Positions 35,115 to 44,467 of a DNA stretch of 64,000 nt are shown one piece after another; the stretch's first letter is position 1, and each line of letters opens with the position of its first letter. Location: the NCBI GenBank assembly GCA_938045615.1, contig CALIBC010000178.1, forward strand, positions 124,001 to 188,000. Direction: 5' to 3'. The notes under the pieces are model-generated. The model ran no database searches. It was not told the DNA's origin and worked only from the letters and a program-made list of their open reading frames with translations. The translations under genes and the position numbers were made by a program. Origin of the DNA: an uncultured Clostridia bacterium (GTDB lineage: Bacteria > Bacillota > Clostridia > Peptostreptococcales > Anaerovoracaceae).

Positions 35115-36224
35115 ATGAAATTTAAATGTCAGCAACAATCGTTGGCCAAAGCGATAAACATAGTCTCAAAGGCAGTGGCACTGAGAACGACCATTCCCGT
35201 TTTAAAAGGTATACTCATAAAAGCACAGAAAGATTCCATAACTTTATACGCTTCAAATTTGGACATAGCGATAAGTAACAAGATAGAAGCCGAAGTTGAG
35301 GAAGAAGGCTTTGCTGTGGTTACGGCAAAACTGTTCGGTAATATCATAAGGAAAATGCCTTCCGGAGAAATAGATATACAGACAGGTGAAGATTCTGAAA
35401 ACAATGTTTTTATAGCATGCGGCACGTCGAATTTCAGGATAGTTGGGATGCCCGCGGATGATTTTCCGATAATGAACGTTGAAAAAAACGAGGATTTTAT
35501 AACTTTTGAAAAGGAAACTCTCGGTAAAATGATAGAAAATACAGCTTTTGCCGCAAGTATAGATGAGGCGCGCGGCATAATAACCGGTGTTTTGATAGAA
35601 ATGAAAACAGATGAAATGAGCATGGTTGCGATAGACGGGTACAGAATGGCAATAACGAGAAAAGATCACGCAAGCCCTGATCCGCGAAAAATCATAATTT
35701 CAGTCAAGACATTGAGCGAAGTGAGCAGGATTCTGAGTGACATGGACAACGAATCAAATGAGGTGAAGTTGTATCTGAGTGATAAAAAGGCTATCTTTGA
35801 GATAGGAAATGTGGAAGCGGATCTTAAGATAATGAGCGGTGATTTCATAAATTACAAGGATATACTTCCAAAAGAAAACAAGATAAAGATAAAGGTGGAA
35901 AGAAGCTTGCTGCTTGACAGTATAGAGAGGGCATCACTTCTTTCAAAGGCGGGAAAGAATAATTTGATATGCATGGATATAAAAGGGGACATTGTTACAA
36001 TTTCTTCAAATTCCGAGGAGGGCAATGTAAGAGAAGAACTGATTGTTGAGAAAGAGGGGGATGATATTGAGATAGGATTCAATGCCCAGTACATCATAGA
36101 TGTGCTTAAAAGCATAGATGACAAAGAAATAAGAATGCTATTAAATGAACCTATAAAACCTTGTCTGATAGAGCCTCTTGAAGGCAGAGAATATGAATAT
36201 CTCATTTTGCCTGTGAGAATTTAA
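35115..36224 (+). CDS. dnaN: DNA polymerase III sliding clamp, beta subunit
   Basis: 369 residues, full length for the three-domain clamp that tethers polymerase to DNA as a ring-shaped dimer. The N-terminus MKFKCQQQSLAKAINIVSKAV and C-terminus EPLEGREYEYLILPVRI match the family, and the hydrophobic partner-binding cleft residues are in the last domain. AAAGGAG precedes the ATG by about nine bases. It sits between dnaA and recF with no strong terminator on either side. Confidence 0.97.
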   Translation: MKFKCQQQSLAKAINIVSKAVALRTTIPVLKGILIKAQKDSITLYASNLDIAISNKIEAEVEEEGFAVVTAKLFGNIIRKMPSGEIDIQTGEDSENNVFIACGTSNFRIVGMPADDFPIMNVEKNEDFITFEKETLGKMIENTAFAASIDEARGIITGVLIEMKTDEMSMVAIDGYRMAITRKDHASPDPRKIIISVKTLSEVSRILSDMDNESNEVKLYLSDKKAIFEIGNVEADLKIMSGDFINYKDILPKENKIKIKVERSLLLDSIERASLLSKAGKNNLICMDIKGDIVTISSNSEEGNVREELIVEKEGDDIEIGFNAQYIIDVLKSIDDKEIRMLLNEPIKPCLIEPLEGREYEYLILPVRI

Positions 36225-36239
36225 TTATGTAATTTAAGT

Positions 36240-37358
36240 ATGTATATAAAGAGCCTTGAAATAAAAAATTTTAGAAACTACAAAGATTTTTCTATTGAAT
36301 TCAATAAAAATTTAAACATTATAATAGGTAAAAATGCCCAAGGGAAGACAAACCTGATTGAGGCGATATTTCTTTCTTCCATCGGAAAATCTTTTCGTAC
36401 TTCCAAAGACAGCGATCTCATAAAATTTGGGGAAGAAAATGCGACAATAAAGGTAAGTGCGGAAAAGAAAATAATAGACACCAAAGTTGAGATTTTTATA
36501 AGAAAAAATTTCAAAAAAGCCATAAGAAAAGATGGCAATCCTGTAAGAAAAACATCTGAGCTAATAGACAATATAGTAATAGTTATTTTTTCTCCGGAGG
36601 ATCTTAAGATAGTAAAAGATGAACCGGAAAAGCGCAGAAAATTTATCGATAGGGAACTTGCTCAGATAAAACCGTCATATTACAATTGTTTGTCCGGATA
36701 CAAAAAAGCACTGATGCAGAGAAATGCCTATCTTAAGGAAGATTTCGCAGACGATGATGTACTTCTTGTCTGGGACAGGCAGCTTATGGATTACGGCTGT
36801 GATCTTATGAAGATGAGAAAAGAATTTATAGATAAGATCAATATTTTTTCAAAAGAGATACATTCGAATATAACAAGCGGAAAAGAAAATTTAAGGATAG
36901 AGTATGATTCAAATATAAAATTCATCGCGGATGAAAAAGAGCAAAAAAAAATTTTTAAAGACACTTTGGAGAGTAGTTTTTTAACGGATAAAAGGATGAG
37001 AACAACCACGTGCGGTCCCCACAAAGATGACATGCTTTTTTTTGTGAATTCGGTGAATGTGAGAAGTTTTGGTTCTCAGGGTCAGCAGAGAACGTGTGCA
37101 CTTTCTCTGAAACTTGCCGAGCTTGATTTTATAAAAGAAGAGACGGATGAAAAAGGGATACTTCTTCTTGATGATGTAATGAGTGAACTTGATGAAGACC
37201 GCAGAAATTACCTTATTGGATCATTGAAAGAAAACCAGATTTTTGTCACCGCAACTGACTTGGATAAAAATCTGATAAGCAATTATCCTTCCGCAAAAGT
37301 GGTGAAGATAAGCAACGGACACGGTATTGACATTGGTGGCAGGCTTAAGGTAAAATAA
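36240..37358 (+). CDS. recF: DNA repair and gap-filling protein RecF
   Basis: 372 residues. An SMC-like ATPase that loads RecA at gapped DNA with RecO and RecR. Walker A GKNAQGKTN, the ABC signature GSQGQQRT and Walker B GILLLDDVMSELD are present in order. It starts 15 bases after dnaN stops. The small S4-like gene yaaA found between dnaN and recF in many Bacillota is absent. Confidence 0.97.
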   Translation: MYIKSLEIKNFRNYKDFSIEFNKNLNIIIGKNAQGKTNLIEAIFLSSIGKSFRTSKDSDLIKFGEENATIKVSAEKKIIDTKVEIFIRKNFKKAIRKDGNPVRKTSELIDNIVIVIFSPEDLKIVKDEPEKRRKFIDRELAQIKPSYYNCLSGYKKALMQRNAYLKEDFADDDVLLVWDRQLMDYGCDLMKMRKEFIDKINIFSKEIHSNITSGKENLRIEYDSNIKFIADEKEQKKIFKDTLESSFLTDKRMRTTTCGPHKDDMLFFVNSVNVRSFGSQGQQRTCALSLKLAELDFIKEETDEKGILLLDDVMSELDEDRRNYLIGSLKENQIFVTATDLDKNLISNYPSAKVVKISNGHGIDIGGRLKVK

Positions 37359-37423
37359 GCGGTACGCATGCACACATTGTAATTTAGATTGTGCAAAACA
37401 AGTAATTTTATTGGAGGTTAAAG

Positions 37424-37558
37424 ATGAAACAGACATATCAGCCTAAAAAAAGGCAGAGAAAAAAGGAACATGGGTTCCGTAAGAGAATGTCTACCAAGAA
37501 TGGAAGACACGTTCTTAAGAGAAGAAGAGCAAAAGGAAGAAAGAAGCTTACGGCATAG
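37424..37558 (+). CDS. rpmH: 50S ribosomal protein L34
   Basis: 44 residues, very basic, with the L34 core KKRQRKKEHGFRKRMSTKNG and KRRRAKGRKKLTA. TTGGAGG stands eight bases before ATG 37424. It lies three bases upstream of rnpA, the universal pair. Unusually, it is on the same strand as recF and downstream of it rather than divergent from dnaA. Confidence 0.97.
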   Translation: MKQTYQPKKRQRKKEHGFRKRMSTKNGRHVLKRRRAKGRKKLTA

Positions 37559-37561
37559 GAA

Positions 37562-37894
37562 ATGCTGAAAAAGAATGTATTGCGTTACAGGAGAGTCTTC
37601 GATCGTATTTACAGAAAAGGAAAATCTGTGAGCGATCGATATGTTGTTGTATTCTTTATGAAAAACAATTTAAGATATACAAGAACAGCTTTTCTGGCCA
37701 GCAAAAAGGTCGGCAACAGTGTCAAAAGAAATCGTGCGAGAAGATTGATGAAAGAAGCGATAAGAATATCTTCCTTTGAACTTCCCAAAGGGTACGATAT
37801 CATTTTCATAGCACGTAATACCATAGTTTACACAGGATGCCGACAGGTGCAGAAATCTATAGAATCTGCACTGAAAAGGATCGGGGTAGTATAG
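37562..37894 (+). CDS. rnpA: Ribonuclease P protein component
   Basis: 110 residues; the protein subunit that helps RNase P RNA remove tRNA 5' leaders. The diagnostic motif KKVGNSVKRNRARRLMKEA is at about 44-62, after a conserved aromatic core. It starts three bases after rpmH stops and ends five bases before yidD, so expression is tightly coupled. Confidence 0.96.
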   Translation: MLKKNVLRYRRVFDRIYRKGKSVSDRYVVVFFMKNNLRYTRTAFLASKKVGNSVKRNRARRLMKEAIRISSFELPKGYDIIFIARNTIVYTGCRQVQKSIESALKRIGVV

Positions 37895-37899
37895 AGATA

Positions 37900-38130
37900 A
37901 TGAAACTTATAAGCAATTTACTGAAGAAGATTCTCGTATTGCTTGTCAGATTTTATCAGATCTGTATTTCGCCGCTTTTGCCGCGAACATGCAGATTTTA
38001 CCCTACATGTTCCGCATACTTTATTCAGGCGCTGGAAAAGTATGGTCCTTTTAAGGGCACGTATTTGGGAATACGAAGGATCATGAGGTGTCATCCTTGG
38101 AATGAGGGTGGATATGATCCATTAAAGTAA
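37900..38130 (+). CDS. yidD: Membrane protein insertion efficiency factor YidD
   Basis: 76 residues. A short hydrophobic amphipathic N-terminus precedes the invariant core YQICISPLLPRTCRFYPTCS and CHPWNEGGYDPL. It is a small membrane-associated helper of YidC insertion. I chose ATG 37900 just after rnpA; an upstream in-frame start would overlap rnpA by more than 50 bases and add atypical residues. Confidence 0.93.
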   Translation: MKLISNLLKKILVLLVRFYQICISPLLPRTCRFYPTCSAYFIQALEKYGPFKGTYLGIRRIMRCHPWNEGGYDPLK

Positions 38131-38142
38131 TGGAGGACATTG

Positions 38143-38883
38143 ATGAACGCTATATTTGGAATATTGGCATCGCCGTTGGCATTTGCATTGACCACGCTGT
38201 ACAATATAACCCACAACTACGGAATTTCACTTATTATATTGACTATCGTAGTTAAGATTATTTTATATCCTTTTTATAAGAAACAGATGCTTTCCACATC
38301 GGGAATGGCGGAGCTTGGTCCCAAAGTGAACGAATTGAAGAGGCAGTATGCGGGTGATACCGCAACGATGAACCAAAAAATGCAGGAATTGTACAAGGAA
38401 GAAGGGGTAAACCCTATGGCGGGATGTCTGCCTATGGTCATTCAAATGATCGTTATAATGGGGCTTTTTACTCTACTACGCAATCCTCTTACATATGTCC
38501 ATTCGGAACGTATGTATTTTGCGATTCACGAGAATTTTTTGTGGATAAACGACCTTTCCCAGTCAGATCCTTGGATCCTTCCGGTTTTGGCGGGTGTTTC
38601 GACTTTTGCTTCGTTTTATCTTGGACAAAAATACGGATCCATGGGTATTTCACCGAATCAAAATCAGAGTAAGGTAATGTCGCTTATCATGAAGTACGGA
38701 TTTCCGATAATGATAACGTGGCTTGCAAAGACTTATGCGGCGGGACTTGCGACATACTGGTTCCTGAGTCAGTTTATTCAAATTTTCTACAATTTGAGGT
38801 TTAACCAAATTAGAAAACGCATGAAAGAAGAAAAAGAGAAAAAAGGAAAAAAGCATGCCGGAAGAAAAACTTCAAGGGCATAA
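38143..38883 (+). CDS. yidC: Membrane protein insertase YidC/OxaI type
   Basis: 246 residues, with about five membrane helices and a strongly basic C-terminal tail (KRMKEEKEKKGKKHAGRK) that can contact ribosomes, typical of Gram-positive YidC. No lipobox Cys is seen near the N-terminus. The TM2-TM3 hairpin carries the conserved NP.AGCLPMVIQM segment. The ATG at 38143 follows GGAGG by six bases; a TTG one codon earlier is less likely. It forms the classic rnpA-yidD-yidC-jag set. Confidence 0.95.
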   Translation: MNAIFGILASPLAFALTTLYNITHNYGISLIILTIVVKIILYPFYKKQMLSTSGMAELGPKVNELKRQYAGDTATMNQKMQELYKEEGVNPMAGCLPMVIQMIVIMGLFTLLRNPLTYVHSERMYFAIHENFLWINDLSQSDPWILPVLAGVSTFASFYLGQKYGSMGISPNQNQSKVMSLIMKYGFPIMITWLAKTYAAGLATYWFLSQFIQIFYNLRFNQIRKRMKEEKEKKGKKHAGRKTSRA

Positions 38884-38894
38884 AGGAGTAATAT

Positions 38895-39758
38895 ATGGAT
38901 GTAACGGAAAAATGGGGAGATGACGTTGATTCGGCGGTTGAACTTGCTCTTGCTGAGTTGAAACTTACAAAGGATGAAGTCGATATAACGGTTTTGGAAG
39001 AACCAAGCAGAGGGTTTTTCGGAATCGGATCGAGACTTGCTCTTGTACGGGTCGAAAAAAAGAAAACGGAAAGCGTAAAAGAAGAGTCATCTATATCTGA
39101 AAAAAGTAATTCTGAAAAAACAAGTAAGGACGATAAATATGAGGCAGTCGGAACTTTCAAAAGAAAAAATAACGAAAGTTCCAAGGTTGAGACTGTAAAA
39201 ACTTCTAAAAAAGATAATAAACTTTCGGCGGAAACAGCGGAAATAAAGACCGATATACCCGGCGAAAATAAAAAGATTCTTGATTTTTATGCGGATATAG
39301 AGCCGCTTCCCATCTGTGAAGATCATATTGCAAAAGAATTTCTTAATGAAGTCCTTGAGCAGATGGGTCTTGATTTGAAGCTGACCGTAAAAGCGGATGA
39401 AAAAAACGTGTATATAAAAATTGAAGGGGAAGATTCAGGAACGATAATAGGGAAACGTGGTCAAACGCTTGATGCCATTCAGTACCTCACGAGTCTTGTG
39501 GTCAATAAAGACAGGCAAGACCATGTAAAAGTAGTAGTCGATGCTGAAAATTACAGATCAAGAAGAGAGGAAACACTGAAAAAGCTTGCAAAAAGACTTG
39601 CCGACAAAGTAGTGCGCACTGCAAGACCCGTAAAACTTGAGCCAATGAATCCATATGAAAGAAAGGTGATACACTCAACACTTCAAGACAATCCTGAGGT
39701 ATTGACAAGAAGTGAAGGTGAAGATCCTTACCGCAGAATAATTATTGAGTTGAAATGA
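38895..39758 (+). CDS. khpB: RNA-binding protein Jag/KhpB (EloR)
   Basis: 287 residues. The Jag_N domain is at the start (AVELALAELKLTKDEVDITV, then EPSRGFFGIGSRLALV). A Lys/Ser/Glu-rich linker (about 55-130) precedes a KH domain with GxxG loop GKRG (about 182-185) and a C-terminal R3H domain (NPYERKVIHSTLQ). KhpB proteins bind many RNAs with KhpA and influence cell elongation and division. Followed by a terminator before mnmE. Confidence 0.93.
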   Translation: MDVTEKWGDDVDSAVELALAELKLTKDEVDITVLEEPSRGFFGIGSRLALVRVEKKKTESVKEESSISEKSNSEKTSKDDKYEAVGTFKRKNNESSKVETVKTSKKDNKLSAETAEIKTDIPGENKKILDFYADIEPLPICEDHIAKEFLNEVLEQMGLDLKLTVKADEKNVYIKIEGEDSGTIIGKRGQTLDAIQYLTSLVVNKDRQDHVKVVVDAENYRSRREETLKKLAKRLADKVVRTARPVKLEPMNPYERKVIHSTLQDNPEVLTRSEGEDPYRRIIIELK

Positions 39759-39836
39759 TCGCGGATGTTTGTTTAATATGCGTCCCGTACAGAATCGATC
39801 ATGTGACGTATAGATTAGAATACAAAAAGATGATCG

Positions 39837-39860
39837 TACCCGCATGAGCGGGTATTTTTT
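39837..39860 (+). terminator. Intrinsic terminator after jag
   Basis: A perfect 7-bp stem, TACCCGC (39837-39843) with GCGGGTA (39848-39854), a 4-base loop and six Ts. It ends the rpmH-jag transcript about 80 bases after jag. An ATG in its loop opens the mnmE frame early, but a start inside a terminator loop is implausible. Confidence 0.85.
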
Positions 39861-39912
39861 ATTAAATTGGGATAAATTTATAAATTTAAGTAAAGATCGA
39901 CAAGGAAAGCCT

Positions 39913-41397
39913 ATGGAAGATACAATTGCTGCAATATCAACACCCTTTGGCGAGGGAGGAATAGGAATAATACGCATAAGCGGCGGAAACTCGCTTTCCA
40001 TATTGAATAATATTTTTGTGCCGGCCTCAGGAAAACCTTTAAAAAACAGGATGATGACGTATGGCCATATTTTTGATGATAATAAAAATGTGATTGATGA
40101 GGTAATGGCTGTTTTTATGAAAGCTCCCGGGACATACACGGTTGAGGATGTTGCGGAAGTGAATTGTCATGGTGGAACCGTGCCGGTGCGGAGGATTTTG
40201 TCGCTTATACTTTCCAAGGGAGCCAGACTTGCCGAACCCGGGGAATTTACAAAAAGAGCTTTTTTGAACGGGCGTTTGGATCTTACTCAGGCAGAAGCGG
40301 TGGTCGATCTCGTATCCGCAAAGGCAGAAAAGGCTTTTGATGTTGCGATTGGGCAGCTTGAGGGCTCACTGTCCGACAGAATAAAGGAATGCAGAAACAA
40401 CCTTACGGATATTTTGGTGTATTTGGCTGTAAATATAGACTATCCGGATGAGGATATTGAGGAGATCACCTATGAAAAGCTGGAATCCGAACTTTTATCA
40501 GTTGTGACAAAGATAAATCGCCTTCTGGAAAGTCATGATACGGGAAGAATTTTAAAAGAAGGTCTTAGGGTTGCGATAATAGGCAAGCCCAATGTCGGAA
40601 AATCCTCTCTGATGAATGCCCTTCTCAGAGAATCTAGGGCAATTGTGACGGATATACCGGGAACGACTCGTGATACCATAGAGGAAGATATTTCAATACG
40701 AGGGATTCCGATCATTTTGATAGATACCGCAGGGATAAGGGAGACGGACGATAAGATTGAAGCCATAGGAATAGAGCGTTCTAAAAACTCCTTTAACAAG
40801 GCAGATTTGACAATAATGGTCATGGACGGTAGTTGTGATATCGAAAGTTCCGATTTGGAAATATTGGAAAAGCTGGATCCGAAAAAGAGCATTATTTTGC
40901 TCAACAAGAATGATCTAAAAAGCCGCATCACCGCAGATGATATCGACCGGGCAATGGAAGGAAAGATAATTTCCGGAAAAGAAACGCAAATCTCGGATGA
41001 TGTGAGCAAGAAGCCATGCCGCAGCGACGATGTGGCGGGGAATTTCTGTGATAGCTCCGTAGAGAGAGAATCTTTGAGAATCGGGATCCACTCGGTTTCT
41101 CTAAAGAAAATTGACGATATTTTATATATTGAAGATATTCTCCTGAACAAAATAAACGCAGGTAACACAACTCAAAAAAACAGCCCGATCATCACCAATA
41201 TCCGGCACAAGGATTTGCTTGAAAGAGCCGAGAGAGCGATTTCGGATGCCATTGCATCGGTTCAACTGCCGGAGCCGCTTGAAATTGTCGAAATAGATGT
41301 CAAAGAGGCATATCTTGCGCTCGGTGAGCTTTTGGGAGAGGAAGCGGCAGATGATATTTTGGAAAAAGTTTTTTCTCGCTTTTGTTTGGGGAAGTAA
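39913..41397 (+). CDS. mnmE: tRNA uridine-34 modification GTPase MnmE
   Basis: 494 residues. Forms a complex with MnmG that installs the aminomethyl-type group on wobble U34 of certain tRNAs. MEDTIAAISTPFGEGGIGIIRISG is the standard N-terminus, so ATG 39913 (after AAGGAAA) is chosen. The G domain has GKPNVGKSSL, DTAGIRE and NKND; the protein ends FCLGK with the functional Cys. About 40 extra residues (about 350-392, Ser/Asp/Lys-rich with two Cys) are inserted between the NKND motif and the end of the G domain, explaining why it is longer than the usual 455-460. Confidence 0.95.
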   Translation: MEDTIAAISTPFGEGGIGIIRISGGNSLSILNNIFVPASGKPLKNRMMTYGHIFDDNKNVIDEVMAVFMKAPGTYTVEDVAEVNCHGGTVPVRRILSLILSKGARLAEPGEFTKRAFLNGRLDLTQAEAVVDLVSAKAEKAFDVAIGQLEGSLSDRIKECRNNLTDILVYLAVNIDYPDEDIEEITYEKLESELLSVVTKINRLLESHDTGRILKEGLRVAIIGKPNVGKSSLMNALLRESRAIVTDIPGTTRDTIEEDISIRGIPIILIDTAGIRETDDKIEAIGIERSKNSFNKADLTIMVMDGSCDIESSDLEILEKLDPKKSIILLNKNDLKSRITADDIDRAMEGKIISGKETQISDDVSKKPCRSDDVAGNFCDSSVERESLRIGIHSVSLKKIDDILYIEDILLNKINAGNTTQKNSPIITNIRHKDLLERAERAISDAIASVQLPEPLEIVEIDVKEAYLALGELLGEEAADDILEKVFSRFCLGK

Positions 41398-41513
41398 CGC
41401 AGGAATTTTTAATGTCGTGCAGATTTGAACGGGATAGTAACGAAACAATATGATGAAAAAGTATTTTTTCGGGCGTTTGTATTGTTTGCAAATGCAATGG
41501 AACGGAGAATGAT

Positions 41514-43391
41514 GTGAATAAAGTTTTTATGGGTGAATACGATGTCATAGTGGTGGGTGCCGGACATGCCGGTTGCGAAGCCGCACTCGCCGCCGCAAGG
41601 ATGAACAAAAAGACGCTTATTTTTTCGATCAATCTTGAAGCGATTGCGATGATGCCATGTAATCCTTCTATAGGCGGTACGGGTAAGGGTCATCTGGTCA
41701 GAGAAATAGATGCCCTTGGCGGTGAGATGGGAATTAACATCGATAAAACCTTTATACAGAGCAGGATGCTGAATACCGCAAAGGGACCTGCGGTGCATTC
41801 TCTGCGGGCGCAGGCCGATAAGAGCAGATATCACATTGAGATGAAGAAAACTTTGGAGCAGCGGGAAAACCTAGATCTTAAACAAGCCGAAGTCACCGAC
41901 CTCATAATAGAAGAGGGAAAGGTTACGGGTGTGCTTACGAGGACAAACTCGTTTTATACCGCAAAAACCGTGATATTGGCAACAGGAACTTTTTTGAGGG
42001 GCAAAATATTTATAGGTGACAGTGTTTTTTCCAGTGGTCCGAACGGACTTGCACCATCCTATGAACTGGCAGAGAATTTAATTGAACGGGGAATGAAATT
42101 CAGAAGATTCAAGACAGGAACTCCGGCGAGGGCTCTTTCCTCTACTTTTGATTATGGAAAAATGACATGTCAGAAAGGGGATAAAAAGATAGTTCCTTTT
42201 TCTTTTATGAATGAAATATCGGAAAGGGAGCAGGTAGACTGTTGGCTGACATATACCAATGCAAGAACACATAAAGTAATACGTGACAATTTTCGTCGTT
42301 CTGCTCTTTTTGGGGGAGAGATAGAGGGTATAGGTCCAAGATATTGCCCGTCAATAGAGGATAAGGTACATAGATTTGCAGATAAGCAGAGGCATCAGTT
42401 GTTTGTGGAACCTGAGGGTCTGGATACCGACGAGATGTATATACAGGGAATGTCCTCAAGCATGCCGGAGGATGTGCAGAGGGATTTTTACCATACGATA
42501 GAGGGTCTCGAAAACATAGTGATAACAAGGCCGGCGTATGCCATAGAATATGATTGCATCGACCCTTTGAATTTGAAAGCCACTTTGGAGTACAGAGGAA
42601 TAGACGGTCTGTTTTGTGCGGGGCAGTTCAACGGCAGTTCAGGATATGAAGAAGCGGCGGCACAGGGTTTGATAGCGGGAATAAACGCTTCATTGAAAAT
42701 AGATGCAAAACTTCCCTTTGTCCTTGACAGAAGCGAAGCTTATATAGGGGTTTTGATCGACGATTTGGTGACCAAGGGAACCGATGAGCCTTACAGAATA
42801 ATGACAGGAAGGGCAGAGTACAGGCTTGTTTTGCGCCAGGATAATGCAGATGAGCGCCTAACTCCCAAGGGATATGAAATCGGACTTGCTTCCGAGTTGC
42901 GGTATGCTGGATACAGAAAAAAGCAGGCGCACGTAAGCAGAGAAATAGAGCGCTTAAAAAAAACTATGGTAAGTGAAGAAGCCGCACAAAATTACCTACA
43001 CTCCAAGGGTAGCAATCTGCTGAAACGTCCGACCTCTTTATATGAGCTTCTCAAACGGCCTGAAATAGATTATTTTTCTCTTGAAGAGATAGATCCGGAA
43101 CGCCCTGAACTTTCATCACATGAGGAGGACTGCGTTCAGGTGAGCATAAAATACGAGGGGTACATAAAAAAGCAGCTTACTCAGGTTGCGAAGTTCAAGC
43201 GGCTGGAAGAAAAGAAACTGTCCGAAAACTTAAATTACGATAAAATAGGTGGACTGCGCTTGGAAGCGGTTCAGAAACTGAACAAGATAAAACCTTTATC
43301 GATAGGACAAGCTTCAAGAATATCGGGCGTGTCGCCTGCCGATATCAATGTCTTGCTGGTTCATCTTGAAAAAATGAGAAGGCAGGTATAG
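41514..43391 (+). CDS. mnmG: tRNA uridine-34 modification enzyme MnmG (GidA)
   Basis: 625 residues. An FAD-binding enzyme partnering MnmE. The dinucleotide motif VVGAGHAGCEAALAAAR and the signatures GGTGKGHLVREIDALGG and GLFCAGQFNGSSGYEEAAAQG are all present, as is the catalytic-Cys region PRYCPSIEDK. GTG 41514 is favoured because GGAG stands six bases before it; an ATG five codons later has no such site. Confidence 0.96.
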   Translation: MNKVFMGEYDVIVVGAGHAGCEAALAAARMNKKTLIFSINLEAIAMMPCNPSIGGTGKGHLVREIDALGGEMGINIDKTFIQSRMLNTAKGPAVHSLRAQADKSRYHIEMKKTLEQRENLDLKQAEVTDLIIEEGKVTGVLTRTNSFYTAKTVILATGTFLRGKIFIGDSVFSSGPNGLAPSYELAENLIERGMKFRRFKTGTPARALSSTFDYGKMTCQKGDKKIVPFSFMNEISEREQVDCWLTYTNARTHKVIRDNFRRSALFGGEIEGIGPRYCPSIEDKVHRFADKQRHQLFVEPEGLDTDEMYIQGMSSSMPEDVQRDFYHTIEGLENIVITRPAYAIEYDCIDPLNLKATLEYRGIDGLFCAGQFNGSSGYEEAAAQGLIAGINASLKIDAKLPFVLDRSEAYIGVLIDDLVTKGTDEPYRIMTGRAEYRLVLRQDNADERLTPKGYEIGLASELRYAGYRKKQAHVSREIERLKKTMVSEEAAQNYLHSKGSNLLKRPTSLYELLKRPEIDYFSLEEIDPERPELSSHEEDCVQVSIKYEGYIKKQLTQVAKFKRLEEKKLSENLNYDKIGGLRLEAVQKLNKIKPLSIGQASRISGVSPADINVLLVHLEKMRRQV

Positions 43392-43526
43392 GCGAACGGC
43401 GGAACAATTGTAGCCGTCAGTGCAGTTGCGAATGAGAGTGCAGGCCGGGTATAGATGGGATTTAAGACGATCCGGTAAATTCACGGTCGATATATGAGAA
43501 GAGAAACCGGAAAAGAAGTGGTTATT

Positions 43527-44234
43527 ATGGAAAAGTCGTTGGATAATCTTTTTGCAAAATATGGTATTACCTGTTACGCTTCACAGCGCGAAAAATTGGA
43601 AAGATATATGCAACTTGTTTTAGATAAAAACGAGAATTTGAATTTGACCGCCATTGAGGACACAAGCGAGTTTATCGTCAAGCATTTTTTGGATTCCGCA
43701 ATTCTCTTGTCGATCGGGGAATACGAGACGGCAAGGGAAATACTGGATATGGGCACCGGCGGCGGGTTTCCGGGTGTACCGCTTGCAATATTGTCTCCTG
43801 AAAAAGACTTTTTGCTGATTGATTCATTGAAGAAAAGAATCAGAGCGGTGAGTGAAATGACTGCACAAATAGGGCTTTCCAATGTAAGAGTTATGCACGG
43901 CAGAGCGGAGGAGCTTGCAAGGCTTGAGGAGTTTCGTGACAGATTTGATATGTGTGTCTCGAGAGCTGTTGCGGATCTTTCGACATTGGCTGAATATTGC
44001 CTGCCGTTTGTAAAAAAATCCGGACATTTTATCGCATACAAAAGCGGAGAGGTCGAAGCTGAACTGTCGGATGCCCGGCCGGCAATCGCAGCCTTGGAAG
44101 GGAAATTTGTACGCACTGAGAATATTGATATTGAAGGGAATACGAGGACATTACTTTTGTTCACGAAGACATCCGTAACCCCAGATCGCTTTCCCCGGAG
44201 AGCGGGGAAACCACTTAAAACTCCTATAAAATAG
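43527..44234 (+). CDS. rsmG: 16S rRNA guanine-527 N7-methyltransferase
   Basis: 235 residues. SAM-dependent methyltransferase acting on G527 of 16S rRNA; loss gives low-level streptomycin resistance in other species. The N-terminal LNLTAIED segment, the SAM motif ILDMGTGGGFPGVPLAI and CVSRAVADLSTLAEYCLPFVK are diagnostic, and the C-terminus DRFPRRAGKPLKTPI is typical. I prefer ATG 43527; an ATG at 43494 would add 11 atypical residues. It ends the mnmE-mnmG-rsmG group. Confidence 0.94.
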   Translation: MEKSLDNLFAKYGITCYASQREKLERYMQLVLDKNENLNLTAIEDTSEFIVKHFLDSAILLSIGEYETAREILDMGTGGGFPGVPLAILSPEKDFLLIDSLKKRIRAVSEMTAQIGLSNVRVMHGRAEELARLEEFRDRFDMCVSRAVADLSTLAEYCLPFVKKSGHFIAYKSGEVEAELSDARPAIAALEGKFVRTENIDIEGNTRTLLLFTKTSVTPDRFPRRAGKPLKTPIK

Positions 44235-44293
44235 TGCTTGTCGGAGGAAGTGTAGCTTTTGGAAAATCGAAACAAACAACGAACGCAGGGAGA

Positions 44294-44309
44294 TGTTTCA
44301 CGTGAAACA
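44294..44309. promoter_or_regulatory. parS: parS centromere site (perfect)
   Basis: TGTTTCACGTGAAACA exactly matches the ParB-binding consensus, and flanking bases extend the palindrome to 24 bases (44290-44313). It lies between rsmG and parA, within 11 kb of the origin, where ParB would nucleate and spread. Confidence 0.97.
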
Positions 44310-44467
44310 TCTCTTGTTGTTTTGCGAAAGACAGATGGAGTTTTTGAAAAAGAGTAGAATTATATTTGGATGTGGTCTATAATAGTCGGTGACGACTTGA
44401 TAAGGTCGTACGAAACTTATCGGGTGTGCATTGATAAATGCGTAATGAAAATAGAAGGAGAAAAGCA

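Noticed and set aside
39844..39912. Upstream ATG start for mnmE
   Set aside because: It lies in the loop of a clear terminator and would add 23 residues not found in the family; ATG 39913 has a ribosome site.
44438..44467. Upstream ATG start for parA
   Set aside because: It would place the ribosome site AAGGAG inside the gene; GTG 44468 gives the standard N-terminus.
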